From: Petropleomorpha daqingensis
Lineage (GTDB): Bacteria > Actinomycetota > Actinomycetes > Mycobacteriales > Geodermatophilaceae
Direction of reading: 5' to 3'
Assembly (NCBI RefSeq): GCF_013408985.1
Contig: NZ_JACBZT010000001.1
Location: forward strand, 1,798,001 to 1,862,000
Length of the DNA stretch: 64,000 bases
Shown: piece after piece, positions 14,984 to 23,670 of the stretch
Layout: each line of letters opens with the position of its first letter
How positions within the stretch are numbered: the stretch's first letter is position 1
The notes under the pieces: model-generated
The model's input: only the letters and a program-made list of their open reading frames with translations
Databases searched by the model: none
What the model was told of the DNA's origin: nothing
Program-made: the position numbers and the translations under genes

Positions 14984-17080
14984 GTGGATTCTCAGGACGT
15001 CGACCGGACGACGGTCCCGCACGATCCGCTGCACGCCATCCCCGATGCGGTCTTCCAGCTCGACCGGCAGTGGCGGTTCACCTACGTCAACCCGGCCGGT
15101 GAGCGGCTGCTCGCCGCCACGGCCGACGAGCTGCTCGGCCACACCATCGACGACTGCCGGCCCGACATCAGCGGCACGCTGCTGGCCGATCAGCTGGTCA
15201 CCGTCGTGGGCGACGGCCAGCCGCGGGCCTTCGAGTACGTGCACGAGGCCTCCCAGCGCTGGTACGAGATCCGGGCCAACCCCGGCGAGTTCGGCGTCAC
15301 GGTGTTCGTCCGCGACATCGACGACCGCAGGCGCGACGACCAGCTGCGCCGGGCGCGGACCAGCCAGCTCACCGCGATCCTCGAGTCGCTGCCGGCCGCG
15401 ACCGTCCTGGTCGGGGAGGACGGCCGGATCCTCACCGCCAACGCGGCGTGGATCCGCAACGGGGAGCTGCTCCGCGAGGCCGGGATCGAGCCCGGAGGCG
15501 TCGGCGACGACTACCTGGACAGCATGGCCAAGGGCGTCGACCCCGAGGACCACGCGATCCTGGCGGCCGGCCTCGAGGAGCTGATCCACGGCCCGGAGGA
15601 CGTGCCGCCGTTCGACCACGAATACTGCGCCCCGCTCGGGCCGACGTCGGCCTGGTTCCGGATGCAGGCCTCCCGGGTGGTCGCCTCGCGCGACGTCGTC
15701 ATCAGCCACACCGACGTCACCGAGAAGGTGGTGGGGGAGCGGGCGCTGGCCTGGCAGGCCAGTCACGACGAGCTGACCGGCCTGGCCAACCGCTCCCGGA
15801 TGCTCGAGCTCATCGGCGAGGCGCTCACCGACCCCGAGACCAGGACGACGGCGCTGCTGCACCTCGACCTGGACGGCTTCAAGACCGTCAACGACTCCCT
15901 CGGCCACCAGGTCGGCGACGCGCTGCTGCGGCAGGTGGCCTACCGGCTGGTCGAGCAGGTCCGTCCCGGGGACGCCGTGGGGCGGCTGGCCGGCGACCAG
16001 TTCCTCGTGCTGGCCCGTGACGTCGACTCCAACGAGGCCGCCGCGCTGGCCTTCCGGCTGCAGACCTCCTTCGCCGCGCCGTTCCCCGCCGAGGGCCTGT
16101 CGGTGCCGCTGTCGGCGAGCATCGGGGTCGCCGTGGCCGCCCACGGCAGCGAGGACGCCCACGGCCTGCTCAGCGACGCCGACTCGGCGATGTACGCGGC
16201 CAAGGCAGCCGGCCGCGACCGCGTCCACCTGTTCTCCGCCGGGCTCCGGGACGCGGCGCGCTGGCGGCTGGAGGTGGCGACCCGGCTCCGCGACGGCGCT
16301 CTGGACGAGCTCGTCGTCCACTACCAGCCGATCGTCCGGCTGGACACCGGCGCCGTGGAGGGTGTGGAGGCGCTGGTCCGCTGGCAGCACCCGGAGCGCG
16401 GGCTGCTCCCGCCGGACAACTTCCTGTCCGTGGCGGAGGAGACCGGCCAGCTCATCCCCATGACCCGCTGGCTGCTGCGGGAGACCTGCCGCAACGCCGC
16501 GCAGTGGGCGCACATGGGGCTGCCGCTGCGGATCGCGGTGAACATCAGCGCGCGGCACTTCGCCACCGAGACCCTGGTCCGCGACGTGCGGACGGCGCTG
16601 CGGGAGTCCGAGCTGCAGCCCGAGCAGCTGACCCTGGAGCTCACCGAGACCAGCCTGGCCGAGGACCCGGCCCGCGCCGAGGAGCAGCTGTCGGTGCTGC
16701 GCTCGTTCGGCGTCCGGGTGGCCATCGACGACTTCGGCACCGGCTGGTCCTCCCTCGCCCAGCTGCTGGCGCTGCCCATCGGCACGCTGAAGATCGACCG
16801 CTCGCTGCTCACGGCCGCCGAGCGGGTCTCCGGCCCCGACGCCGGCGACGTCCTCGCCGCGATCGTGGCGCTCACCCGGACCCTCGGCATCCGCTCGGTC
16901 GCCGAGGGCGTGGAGACGGCGGAGCACCTGCGGCTGGTCCGGCAGGCCGGCTGCGACCTCGCGCAGGGCTGGCTGCTCGGCCAGCCGATGTCGGCCGACC
17001 AGCTCCCGTCGTGGGTGCGCGCGGTGCAGGAGGCCGGCGGGGACCGCTGCGCGCTGGCCCTGGAGGGCACCCGGCGTTGA
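14984..17080 (+). CDS. PAS-PAS-GGDEF-EAL cyclic-di-GMP signalling protein (degenerate GGDEF)
   Basis: 698 aa from GTG 14984; a GTG 20 codons upstream (14924) is possible. No membrane segments. Two PAS domains: about residues 12-110 (AIPDAVFQLDRQWRFTYVN) and 120-240. The GGDEF domain (about 255-415) has the DLDGFKTVND block, but the signature is AGDQF instead of GGDEF, so cyclase activity is doubtful. The EAL domain (about 440-690) keeps EALVRW, the TETSLAED Glu region and DDFGTGWSS, so it is probably an active phosphodiesterase with the GGDEF part acting as a GTP-binding regulator. First of several c-di-GMP genes here. The gap 14852-14983 shows no gene. Confidence 0.92.
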   Translation: MDSQDVDRTTVPHDPLHAIPDAVFQLDRQWRFTYVNPAGERLLAATADELLGHTIDDCRPDISGTLLADQLVTVVGDGQPRAFEYVHEASQRWYEIRANPGEFGVTVFVRDIDDRRRDDQLRRARTSQLTAILESLPAATVLVGEDGRILTANAAWIRNGELLREAGIEPGGVGDDYLDSMAKGVDPEDHAILAAGLEELIHGPEDVPPFDHEYCAPLGPTSAWFRMQASRVVASRDVVISHTDVTEKVVGERALAWQASHDELTGLANRSRMLELIGEALTDPETRTTALLHLDLDGFKTVNDSLGHQVGDALLRQVAYRLVEQVRPGDAVGRLAGDQFLVLARDVDSNEAAALAFRLQTSFAAPFPAEGLSVPLSASIGVAVAAHGSEDAHGLLSDADSAMYAAKAAGRDRVHLFSAGLRDAARWRLEVATRLRDGALDELVVHYQPIVRLDTGAVEGVEALVRWQHPERGLLPPDNFLSVAEETGQLIPMTRWLLRETCRNAAQWAHMGLPLRIAVNISARHFATETLVRDVRTALRESELQPEQLTLELTETSLAEDPARAEEQLSVLRSFGVRVAIDDFGTGWSSLAQLLALPIGTLKIDRSLLTAAERVSGPDAGDVLAAIVALTRTLGIRSVAEGVETAEHLRLVRQAGCDLAQGWLLGQPMSADQLPSWVRAVQEAGGDRCALALEGTRR

Positions 17081-17190
17081 CCGACCGGCTCCGCCGCCGA
17101 GTGCGCCGGGCCAGCGCGCCGGCCGGGCCGCCGCGGGCCGTCGACCTCGCGGCGGCCGACCTCCCGGACGCCGTCGTCCCCGCGGCCGGG

Positions 17191-17196
17191 CAGACT
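17191..17196 (+). promoter_or_regulatory. Putative -10 hexamer CAGACT before NYN-domain gene
   Basis: CAGACT, 6 nt, GTG 17203; matches the nAnnnT-N6-start pattern. A similar GGCAGACTG context precedes the GAF-ANTAR gene at 22959. Confidence 0.4.
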
Positions 17197-17202
17197 GCGG
17201 AG

Positions 17203-17832
17203 GTGACCGAGAGCCCCGCGCTGGACCTGCTGATCTGGGACGCGCCGAACATCGACATGACCCTGTCGACGGTGATCGGCGCCCGGCCGACCGCCGAGAC
17301 GCGGCCGCGGTTCGACGCGATCGCGGCGTGGTTCGTCGAGGGGGCAGGGGAGGCCGACGCCGCCGAGGTCGAGGCGTGCGTGTTCGCCAACATCCCGCCC
17401 GTGGTGGGCACGCTGCAGCGCTGGGTGGAGGCGCTGCGCAGCTTCGGCTTCGCCGTCTTCGCCCGGCCGAAGAACCAGCCGGACGACGACATCGACCAGG
17501 CGATGCTCGACCACATCGCGGTGCGGGCGCACAGCCACCGGCTGCGCCGGCTGGTCGTGTTCTCCGGCGACGGGCGCAACTTCGCCGAGCCGCTGGAGGA
17601 GCTCGCCCGCGCGGGCACCCACGTCACCGTGGTCGCCTTCAGCGAGGTGGCCGGCTACGCGATCAGCTCCGACCTGCTGGAGTTCATCGACATCGAGGAC
17701 GTGCCCGGCGCGTTCGCGGCACCGCTGGACCGGGTCCGGCTGGACAACCTGCCGCCCGACGGGGCGTGGCTGCGGCCGACCCGGAGCCTGCGGGAGTTCG
17801 TCAGCGGCTTCACCGCCCGCCGCAGCGGGTGA
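17203..17832 (+). CDS. NYN-domain (PIN-like) protein, putative RNase
   Basis: 209 aa from GTG 17203. I prefer this leaderless start because the conserved NYN fold begins at once (LLIWDAPNIDM); TTG 17077, overlapping the previous stop, would add 42 Ala/Pro/Arg-rich residues. Acidic positions expected of NYN/PIN nucleases are visible in WDAPNID, DDDIDQAML and VFSGDGRNF. NYN proteins act on RNA, but the substrate is unknown. It sits directly downstream of an EAL protein and convergently abuts a GGDEF gene with one base between the stop codons (tga-g-tca). A link between c-di-GMP and RNA turnover is speculative. Confidence 0.8.
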   Translation: MTESPALDLLIWDAPNIDMTLSTVIGARPTAETRPRFDAIAAWFVEGAGEADAAEVEACVFANIPPVVGTLQRWVEALRSFGFAVFARPKNQPDDDIDQAMLDHIAVRAHSHRLRRLVVFSGDGRNFAEPLEELARAGTHVTVVAFSEVAGYAISSDLLEFIDIEDVPGAFAAPLDRVRLDNLPPDGAWLRPTRSLREFVSGFTARRSG

Positions 17833-17833
17833 G

Positions 17834-19036
17834 TCAGCGGGCGGGCGTCGGTGTCGCCGGCGCACCGACGCTGTTGCGGGTGATCTTCGCGCGGTAGAGC
17901 TGGGCGTCGGCGCACGACACCAGCTCGAGCGGGTAGGCGCGCTCGCCCGAGGCCACGCAGACGCCGAGGGAGACGGTGAGCTCGCCGGACGCGAAGCCGG
18001 GCGGTTCCAGCTCGAGGACGCCGGTGCGCAGCGACTCGGCGAGCTCGACCGCGCGGGACAGGTCGGCCCTGGGCATGAGCACCGCCAGCTCGTCGCCGCC
18101 GAGGCGGGCGACCAGGTCGCCGTCCTGGACGCGGGCCTTCAGCAGCCGGGCGATCCGGCGCAGCGCCTCGTCGCCACCGGCGTGCCCGTGGCGGTCGTTG
18201 ACGGCCTTGAAGTGGTCCACGTCGAGCAGGACGAGGCCGACCGACGCGCCGCGTGCCCGGGCCTCCGCGCAGGCCCCGCCGAGCTCGGCGTCCCACCGGC
18301 GGCGGTTGGCCAGGCCGGTGAGCGTGTCCTCCTGGCTGAGCTTCTCCAGGCGGGAGAGCAGCGTGCGGGTGCGCTCCTGCTCGCGTTCCAGGCGGATCCG
18401 GGTGAGCAGCTCGCGCCGGTGCAGCGCGTCCCGGCGCACGTGGGCGACGGTCGCGATGAGCGAGGCGGTGGCGAGGAAGACGACCGTCGGCACCAGGTCG
18501 GACAGGGGCATCGGCTCGGCCGCGGTGAGCAGGCCGACGGCCAGGGCCAGCCAGCTGAAGGCGACGAGCGCGGCCGTCCAGCGCGGCCGCGCGACCAGGA
18601 CGCAGCCGCTGGCGTAGACGGCCAGGGTGCAGCCCTGCAGGTAGTAGGGGGTGCCCTCGGCGCGGGTCACCATCCAGGCGACCTGACCCTGGACGACGAC
18701 GAAGACCAGGCAGGTGAGCCATTCCGGCCGTTCGCGGCCGAGGCGCGTGCGCCACAGCAGCAGCGTGGCCAGGGCGATCGGGATGTCGCACAGCAGCCGG
18801 ACGGCGAGGGAGGAGCCGGCCTGCGCGGGCAGCACCAGCCGGTCGATCACGGCCCACGCCGGGACGACGAGCAGGGCGACCCAGCACATGAGCAGGCCGG
18901 AGGCGCGCGCCCGCTCCCGCAGCTCGGCCCGCAGCTCCGGGGCGGCGGCCATCAGCTCGGCCAGCGTGGCGCGGTCGGGCAGCTCGTCGTCGCAGCGCGA
19001 CCCCGCGGCGTCGCGGGCGATGACGTGATCGAGCAC
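17834..19036 (-). CDS. Membrane-bound diguanylate cyclase (GGDEF)
   Basis: 400 aa, GTG start with gatgagag upstream. The N-terminal half has about six hydrophobic segments (residues 45-215), a helical linker follows (RRELLTRIRLEREQERTRTL), then a GGDEF domain (about 235-390) with DTLTGLANRRRW, DVDHFKAVND and an intact GGDEL signature. The inhibitory RxxD site is not conserved (QDGD at that position), so product inhibition may be absent. Predicted to make c-di-GMP from GTP. Convergent with the NYN gene; the same-strand neighbours upstream are a YdeI-like protein and a GGDEF-EAL protein. Confidence 0.92.
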   Translation of the reverse strand: MLDHVIARDAAGSRCDDELPDRATLAELMAAAPELRAELRERARASGLLMCWVALLVVPAWAVIDRLVLPAQAGSSLAVRLLCDIPIALATLLLWRTRLGRERPEWLTCLVFVVVQGQVAWMVTRAEGTPYYLQGCTLAVYASGCVLVARPRWTAALVAFSWLALAVGLLTAAEPMPLSDLVPTVVFLATASLIATVAHVRRDALHRRELLTRIRLEREQERTRTLLSRLEKLSQEDTLTGLANRRRWDAELGGACAEARARGASVGLVLLDVDHFKAVNDRHGHAGGDEALRRIARLLKARVQDGDLVARLGGDELAVLMPRADLSRAVELAESLRTGVLELEPPGFASGELTVSLGVCVASGERAYPLELVSCADAQLYRAKITRNSVGAPATPTPAR

Positions 19037-19102
19037 ACACTCTCATCGGCAGCGCCGGATCCGGTCCTGAGCCGGGTCCCCGCGCCTACCCCCGGCGAGT
19101 GA

Positions 19103-19546
19103 TCAGCGGTCGGTGCGGAGCATCTCCAGGGCCTTGTCGATCCGCCGGGCGCGGGTCTCGGGGGTCTTGGCGTCCTCGACGGCGAGCACGTGCCGCTGCT
19201 TGTGGCTGTAGGGCAGCGCCTCGAACGCAGCACGGGCCGCGTCGTCGCCGGCCAGGGCGGCGCGCAGGTCGTCGGGGACGGCGACCTCGCGCGGGGCGTC
19301 GTCCAGCTCGACGTCGACGTCCACCTCGTCGCCTGCGGCCACCCCGGCCGCGGCGCGGTTCTCCGCGCTCAACGGCAGCAGGTACACCCCGCCCCGGGAG
19401 CCGATCGAGCTGCGGTAGGTGTGGCCGTCGACGGTCACCCGGACCGGCGGCTTCTTGCCGGCACCGAGGGCCTCGACGACCTCCGGCGGCACCGGCATGC
19501 CCGTCGCCGTGCGCCCGTGCAGCTCGACCGTCGTCCGGAACCTCAT
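19103..19546 (-). CDS. YdeI/OmpD-associated family protein (DUF1905 + C-terminal YdeI motif)
   Basis: 147 aa. The N-terminal about 90 residues form the DUF1905 beta domain (TTVELHGRTATGMPVPPEVV ... VTVDGHTYRSSIGSRGG). The C-terminus has the helical YdeI-type segment LPYSHKQRHVLAVEDAKTPE with R(A/R)RRIDKALEML. Function of the family is not established; YdeI in E. coli was linked to stress and peptide resistance. It lies between two minus-strand c-di-GMP genes and may share their transcript (25 bp to the upstream gene). Confidence 0.87.
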   Translation of the reverse strand: MRFRTTVELHGRTATGMPVPPEVVEALGAGKKPPVRVTVDGHTYRSSIGSRGGVYLLPLSAENRAAAGVAAGDEVDVDVELDDAPREVAVPDDLRAALAGDDAARAAFEALPYSHKQRHVLAVEDAKTPETRARRIDKALEMLRTDR

Positions 19547-19571
19547 GGGCCGGATTCAACAGGTTCGCAGG

Positions 19572-21443
19572 TCAGGCGGGAAGAGCCGCCTCCGCGGCGG
19601 ACCGCGGCGCGGGCACCGCGACCGCGGTGTCCAGCTGTCCGGGCAGCTGTGCCTCGGCCGGCTGCGGTCGGGCGAACAGGAACCCCTGGGCGTGCGAGCA
19701 CTGCAGGGACTGCAGCACGCTGCGCTGGGCGGCGTCCTCCACGCCCTCGGCCACGACGTCGAGCTGCAGGCTGCGCGCCAGCTCGATGATCGAGGAGACC
19801 AGGGTGCGGGAGGCGCCGTCCTGGGCCAGGTCGATGACGAAACTGCGGTCGATCTTGATGGTGTCGGCGGGCAGCCGGCGCAGGTAGGACAGGCTCGAGT
19901 AGCCGGTGCCGAAGTCGTCGATGGCGATCCGGACGCCGAGCGTGCGCAGCGTGCGCAGCCGGTCGACGACCCGGTCGACGTCCTGCACCATGACGCTCTC
20001 GGTCACCTCGAGCGTGAGCTGCACGGGCGGCAGACCGGTCTCGTCGAGAACGGCGGCGACGGTGGCGACGACGTCGTCGTCGGCGAGCTGACGCGGCGAG
20101 AGGTTGACCGCCATGCCGATGGGCCGGCCGGCGGCGGCGCTCCAGGCCACGGCCTGGCGGGCGGCCTCGCGCAGCACCCACGCGCCGATCGGCACGATCA
20201 GACCGGTGTCCTCGGCGAGCGGGATGAACTCGACCGGCGGCACGAGCCCGCGCTCCGGGTGGCGCCAGCGCAGCAGTGCCTCGTAGCTGGTCACCTCGCC
20301 GGTGCTCATGGAGATCACCGGCTGGTAGTGGACCACCAGCTGCTGCTCGGCCAGCGCGGCCGACAGCCCCTCGAGCAGGTCGGCCTTGCCGCGCGCCTCC
20401 TGGGCCATGCCGTCGGCGTAGACGGCCAGCCGCTGCTTGCCCTGGGCCTTGGCCAGGTACATCGCGAGGTCGGCGTTGCGCAGCAGGGTCTCGGCGGAGC
20501 GCTCGGCGGTGGTCGTGTCGGCGATGCCGATGCTGGCCGAGACGACCAGCGTGCGGCCGTCGACGCTCACCGGGTCGGCGAGGGAGGCCAGCACCCGGGT
20601 GGCCACCGTGCGTGCCGTCCGCGGGCCGCCGGCGACGACGACGGCGAACTCGTCGCCGCCCAGCCGCGCCACGGTGTCCTCCGGACGCACGCAGCCGGCG
20701 ATCCGGCCGGCGACGGCGACCAGCAGCCGGTCGCCGGTGGAGTGCCCGCGGGTGTCGTTGATGTCCTTGAAGTCGTCGACGTCGAGCACGAGCACGCTCA
20801 CGACGCCGCGCCGGTGCTGCAGCAGCCGGGAGGTCTCCTCGACCAGCAGCGTGCGGTTGGCCAGCCCGGTCAGCGCGTCGCGCAGCCCCTGCTGCTCGTT
20901 GAGCCGCCAGGCGGCGAGGTTGGCCAGGCTGGCGGCGAGCACGAAACCGCCGTGGATGCCGGCCCAGACCCACGGCGCGGACTGCGCCGCCGCGGTGCCG
21001 AACACCTCGTGCGGATGCAGCGTGCCCATGATCCCGTGGTGGGCGATGGTCAGCAGGAGCGCGACGCCGAAGGGCACCCAGTCCTGGTAGAGCGAGACCA
21101 GCCCGACGACGACGAAGAACGAGAAGTGCGCCTCGGTGACGCCGGCCATGAGGTGGACCAGCAGGACGCAGCCGCCCAGCAGGCTCACCGTGGTCGCGCC
21201 CGCCCGCACCGACCGGCGGAACTCGGCGGGCAGCGCGAACGGCAGGGGCAGCAGGATCGCGAGCGTGCTGGTGAGCGAGCCGAGCAGGGCGTGACCGGTC
21301 AGCACCGAGAGGATCCCCAGCCCGACCGCCTGGATCGCGGCGATGCGCACGAGGACGGTGTGCCGCCGGCGCCACACGGGCTCGGGCAGCAGTCGTCCCT
21401 CGGGCAGCAGCGCGGCGATCCGCGAGGGCAGGAGGGCGAGCAC
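19572..21443 (-). CDS. Membrane GGDEF-EAL protein, both domains intact
   Basis: 623 aa from GTG 21443; an upstream GTG at 21611 would add 56 Pro/Arg-rich residues of unlikely sequence. N-terminal membrane sensor (about 20-190) contains the recurring HFSFFVVVGLVSLYQDW-type helix followed by AHHGIMG. GGDEF domain (about 200-360): LTGLANRTLL, DVDDFKDIND, RLGGDEF intact. EAL domain (about 375-610): YEALLRWRHP, DDFGTGYSSL, KIDRSFV, EGVED. Either activity could dominate. It is divergent from the PilZ gene at 21642, with about 200 bp of shared control region. Confidence 0.92.
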   Translation of the reverse strand: MLALLPSRIAALLPEGRLLPEPVWRRRHTVLVRIAAIQAVGLGILSVLTGHALLGSLTSTLAILLPLPFALPAEFRRSVRAGATTVSLLGGCVLLVHLMAGVTEAHFSFFVVVGLVSLYQDWVPFGVALLLTIAHHGIMGTLHPHEVFGTAAAQSAPWVWAGIHGGFVLAASLANLAAWRLNEQQGLRDALTGLANRTLLVEETSRLLQHRRGVVSVLVLDVDDFKDINDTRGHSTGDRLLVAVAGRIAGCVRPEDTVARLGGDEFAVVVAGGPRTARTVATRVLASLADPVSVDGRTLVVSASIGIADTTTAERSAETLLRNADLAMYLAKAQGKQRLAVYADGMAQEARGKADLLEGLSAALAEQQLVVHYQPVISMSTGEVTSYEALLRWRHPERGLVPPVEFIPLAEDTGLIVPIGAWVLREAARQAVAWSAAAGRPIGMAVNLSPRQLADDDVVATVAAVLDETGLPPVQLTLEVTESVMVQDVDRVVDRLRTLRTLGVRIAIDDFGTGYSSLSYLRRLPADTIKIDRSFVIDLAQDGASRTLVSSIIELARSLQLDVVAEGVEDAAQRSVLQSLQCSHAQGFLFARPQPAEAQLPGQLDTAVAVPAPRSAAEAALPA

Positions 21444-21641
21444 GACGGTCCTATCGACCGCTCCGGAGAGTTCCTTGACCGTTCCAGGACAAGTCCCCCA
21501 CCCGGGTGAGACGGGTCCGTGGCGGCGCGCCGGGGAGGGGACGGCGGACGGGACGGGGCAACGACGACTACGGTTCGTCACCGCGGGGTCCGGTGCGGGC
21601 GTGCCCGTCACCCCTCAGGAGTGCAGATCGGAGAGAAACCC

Positions 21642-22280
21642 ATGACCGGCGAACCTGGCGTCGACCACCCGGAGGAGCAGAGCGAGGCTGAGGTCACGCT
21701 CACCGCCCGCGGGATCTCCGTCAGCACCCGCGTGGAATTCGTCGGTGACGGCGTGATCTCCGTCCGTCCCTCCGTGGGGGAGTACGTGGAGCAGGTCGTG
21801 GCGAGCGCCGGCGACAAGGTCGAGGTGTTCTGGAAGTCCGGGGACGAGACCCGGGCGGTGCCGGCCGAGGTGCTGACAGCCGACGCCGGGGCGGTGCCCC
21901 GCTGGCGGCTGCAGATCACCGGACCGTCGGAGATCAGCCAGCGCCGCCAGGCGGTCCGCGGCCGCGTGTCCGTGCCGCTGGAGATCGGCTACGGCAGCAC
22001 CGAGCTGATCGGCGAGACCGTCGACCTCAGCGAGAACGGCATGCGCGCCGCGGCGGACGGGCTCGGCATCCCGCCCGAGCCCGGCTCGGCGCTCGACCTG
22101 CTGGTCCAGCTGGAGGACGGCCCGCTCAAGGTGAAGGGCGAGGTCGTGCGGTTCGCCGCGCGCGGCTCCCGCTGGCTGCTCTCGATCCGGTTCCGCGACG
22201 TGCAGGAGAAGGACGGCGACCGGATCCGCCGGCGCGTGTTCCAGGCCCTGCGCGAGGAGCGCGCGCGGCAGGCCGACTGA
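21642..22280 (+). CDS. PilZ-domain cyclic-di-GMP receptor (YcgR-like)
   Basis: 212 aa, ATG with ggagaga upstream. The N-terminal half (about 15-95) is a YcgR-N-like beta domain. The PilZ domain (about 98-210) has the two c-di-GMP-binding elements: QRRQAVRGRV (RxxxR) and DLSENGMR ((D/N)xSxxG). YcgR-type proteins brake flagella or control polysaccharide synthesis on binding c-di-GMP. Being divergent from the GGDEF-EAL gene, it is a natural effector for the enzymes of this neighbourhood; the chemoreceptor at 54057 supports motility in this organism. The stop codon lies inside a 20-bp palindrome. Confidence 0.92.
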   Translation: MTGEPGVDHPEEQSEAEVTLTARGISVSTRVEFVGDGVISVRPSVGEYVEQVVASAGDKVEVFWKSGDETRAVPAEVLTADAGAVPRWRLQITGPSEISQRRQAVRGRVSVPLEIGYGSTELIGETVDLSENGMRAAADGLGIPPEPGSALDLLVQLEDGPLKVKGEVVRFAARGSRWLLSIRFRDVQEKDGDRIRRRVFQALREERARQAD

Positions 22281-22294
22281 CCGATCGGTCAGTC
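22275..22294. terminator. Perfect 20-bp palindrome joining two convergent stops
   Basis: GACTGACCGA is followed by its exact reverse complement. Both flanking genes end in the codons GAC TGA within this palindrome, one on each strand. Probably a bidirectional terminator; a regulator-binding site is the alternative. Confidence 0.6.
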
Positions 22295-22828
22295 GCCCCA
22301 GCGGATCTCCGGGGAGCGCGGTTCGGGCAGCTGCTCGTGCAGCGCCTCCAGCTCCTCGCGTCCCGACGGCAGCCGCGCCCACACGTGCTTGCGACCGGGC
22401 CGGCCCTCCCAGCCGTACTGCAGCGACAGCTGCGCCACCAGGTGCAGCCCCATGCCGCCGAGCGCGGGATCGCGGTCGACGGCCGGGATCGGCGGGCGGT
22501 CCGGGGCCTCGTCGCTGAGGTCGAGCAGCCAGCCACCGGTGCCGGCCACCACCAGCGCGCGCACGTCGCCGCCGCCGTGCCGCAGGGCGTTGGACGCCAG
22601 CTCCTCGAACACCAGCAGCAGCCCGTCGCGGGCGTCCTCGGTCGACGACGAGCTCACCGACGGGTGCGCGATGCGGGCGCGCAGGTCCGACCGCACGCGC
22701 GAGACCAGCGACATCGAGGACAGCTGCCAGTGCCACACGTCGCCGGGCACCGACGGCACCGGCGCGCACGGCCACGTGACCACGCCCGCTGACGGGTTGT
22801 CGGGGTCGCGACCGGGCTCCTGGGCCAT
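22289..22828 (-). CDS. RsbW/anti-sigma-type ATP-binding protein
   Basis: 179 aa from ATG 22828 with aggggagg upstream. It is a small GHKL ATPase of the anti-sigma-factor kinase kind: N-box ELASNALRHGGG (about 88-99), G1 DxAPDRPP region and G2 box GGMGLHLVAQL. Such proteins control sigma factors or anti-anti-sigma proteins by binding or phosphorylation. No sigma factor or STAS protein is adjacent. It is divergent from a GAF-ANTAR gene, which often shares the stress-sensing theme. Paralogous ATPases lie at 36574 and 61930. Confidence 0.85.
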   Translation of the reverse strand: MAQEPGRDPDNPSAGVVTWPCAPVPSVPGDVWHWQLSSMSLVSRVRSDLRARIAHPSVSSSSTEDARDGLLLVFEELASNALRHGGGDVRALVVAGTGGWLLDLSDEAPDRPPIPAVDRDPALGGMGLHLVAQLSLQYGWEGRPGRKHVWARLPSGREELEALHEQLPEPRSPEIRWGD

Positions 22829-22946
22829 CGCCTCCCCTTCGCGTCTGCTCCGCAGGCGAGCCGGCGCAGTCCGGCCGGCCGACACCATCCTGACCGAAAG
22901 GATCCCACCGTGCAGAGGTGGCCCGGATTCTCCCGGCCGGTTGGCA

Positions 22947-22952
22947 GACTGT
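22947..22952 (+). promoter_or_regulatory. Putative -10 hexamer GACTGT for leaderless GAF-ANTAR gene
   Basis: GACTGT, 6 nt, GTG 22959; no Shine-Dalgarno sequence. Confidence 0.35.
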
Positions 22953-22958
22953 TCGTTC

Positions 22959-23651
22959 GTGGACGACCTCCTGCGCGCTCTCAGCCGCATCGTGTTCGCC
23001 GACCGGACGCTGGAAGAGGTGCTCGGGGAGATCACCGACATCGCCCGCCGCAACATCCCCGGGACCGAGGCCACGTCGATCACGCTGATCCGCGCCGACA
23101 GGTCGTTCACCGCGGCGTACTCGGGCGAGATGGCGCTGGCCGCCGACGAGCTGCAGTACGAGGAGGGCTACGGGCCGTGCATGGACGCGGCCCGCGGCGG
23201 CGTCGTCCTGCGCGTCGACGACATGCGCACCGAGCAGCGCTGGCCGCAGTACGTCCCCCGGGTCGTGGAGCAGGGCGTGCGCAGCTCGCTCTCGATCCCG
23301 CTCCCCTACCAGGGGGAGAGCATCGGCGCGCTGAACAACTACGCCACCGTGCCCGAGGCCTTCTCGTCGCCGGAGTCCCTGGAAGCGGCCTCGGAGGTGG
23401 CCGAGGTCGTGGCCGTCGCCGTCGTCAACCTGGCCGCGCACGCCCAACTGGGGGAGCAGGCCCGCAACATGCGCCTGGCGATGGACTCGCGGGCGATCAT
23501 CGAGCAGGCCAAGGGCGTGCTCATGGCGCAGCGGCACATCGATGCCGACGCCGCCTTCGACGTCCTGCGCGAGGCCTCGCAGCGCTACAACCGCAAGCTG
23601 CGCGACATCGCCGCCGGCATCGTGGAATCCACGCAGGACCGCCAGCGCTAG
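22959..23651 (+). CDS. GAF-ANTAR transcription antitermination regulator
   Basis: 230 aa from GTG 22959. The frame is open farther upstream, but the GAF domain begins here (MDDLLRALSRIVFADRTLEEVL). GAF domain about 5-150; C-terminal ANTAR domain about 165-225 with the three-helix RNA-binding pattern (SRAIIEQAKGVLMAQRHIDA, then AFDVLREASQRYN). ANTAR proteins bind paired hairpins in nascent RNA and prevent termination; the GAF domain would supply the signal. The target RNA is not evident in the window. Convergent with the SRPBCC gene. Confidence 0.9.
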   Translation: MDDLLRALSRIVFADRTLEEVLGEITDIARRNIPGTEATSITLIRADRSFTAAYSGEMALAADELQYEEGYGPCMDAARGGVVLRVDDMRTEQRWPQYVPRVVEQGVRSSLSIPLPYQGESIGALNNYATVPEAFSSPESLEAASEVAEVVAVAVVNLAAHAQLGEQARNMRLAMDSRAIIEQAKGVLMAQRHIDADAAFDVLREASQRYNRKLRDIAAGIVESTQDRQR

Positions 23652-23670
23652 CCGGCCGCGCTAGCCGGCC
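23645..23670. repeat. Tandem 13-bp repeat carrying both convergent stops
   Basis: GCGCTAGCCGGCC occurs twice head to tail (23645-23657, 23658-23670). The TAG of the first copy ends the GAF-ANTAR gene and the CTA of the second ends the opposing gene. The GCTAGC pairs could form a terminator hairpin. Confidence 0.5.
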
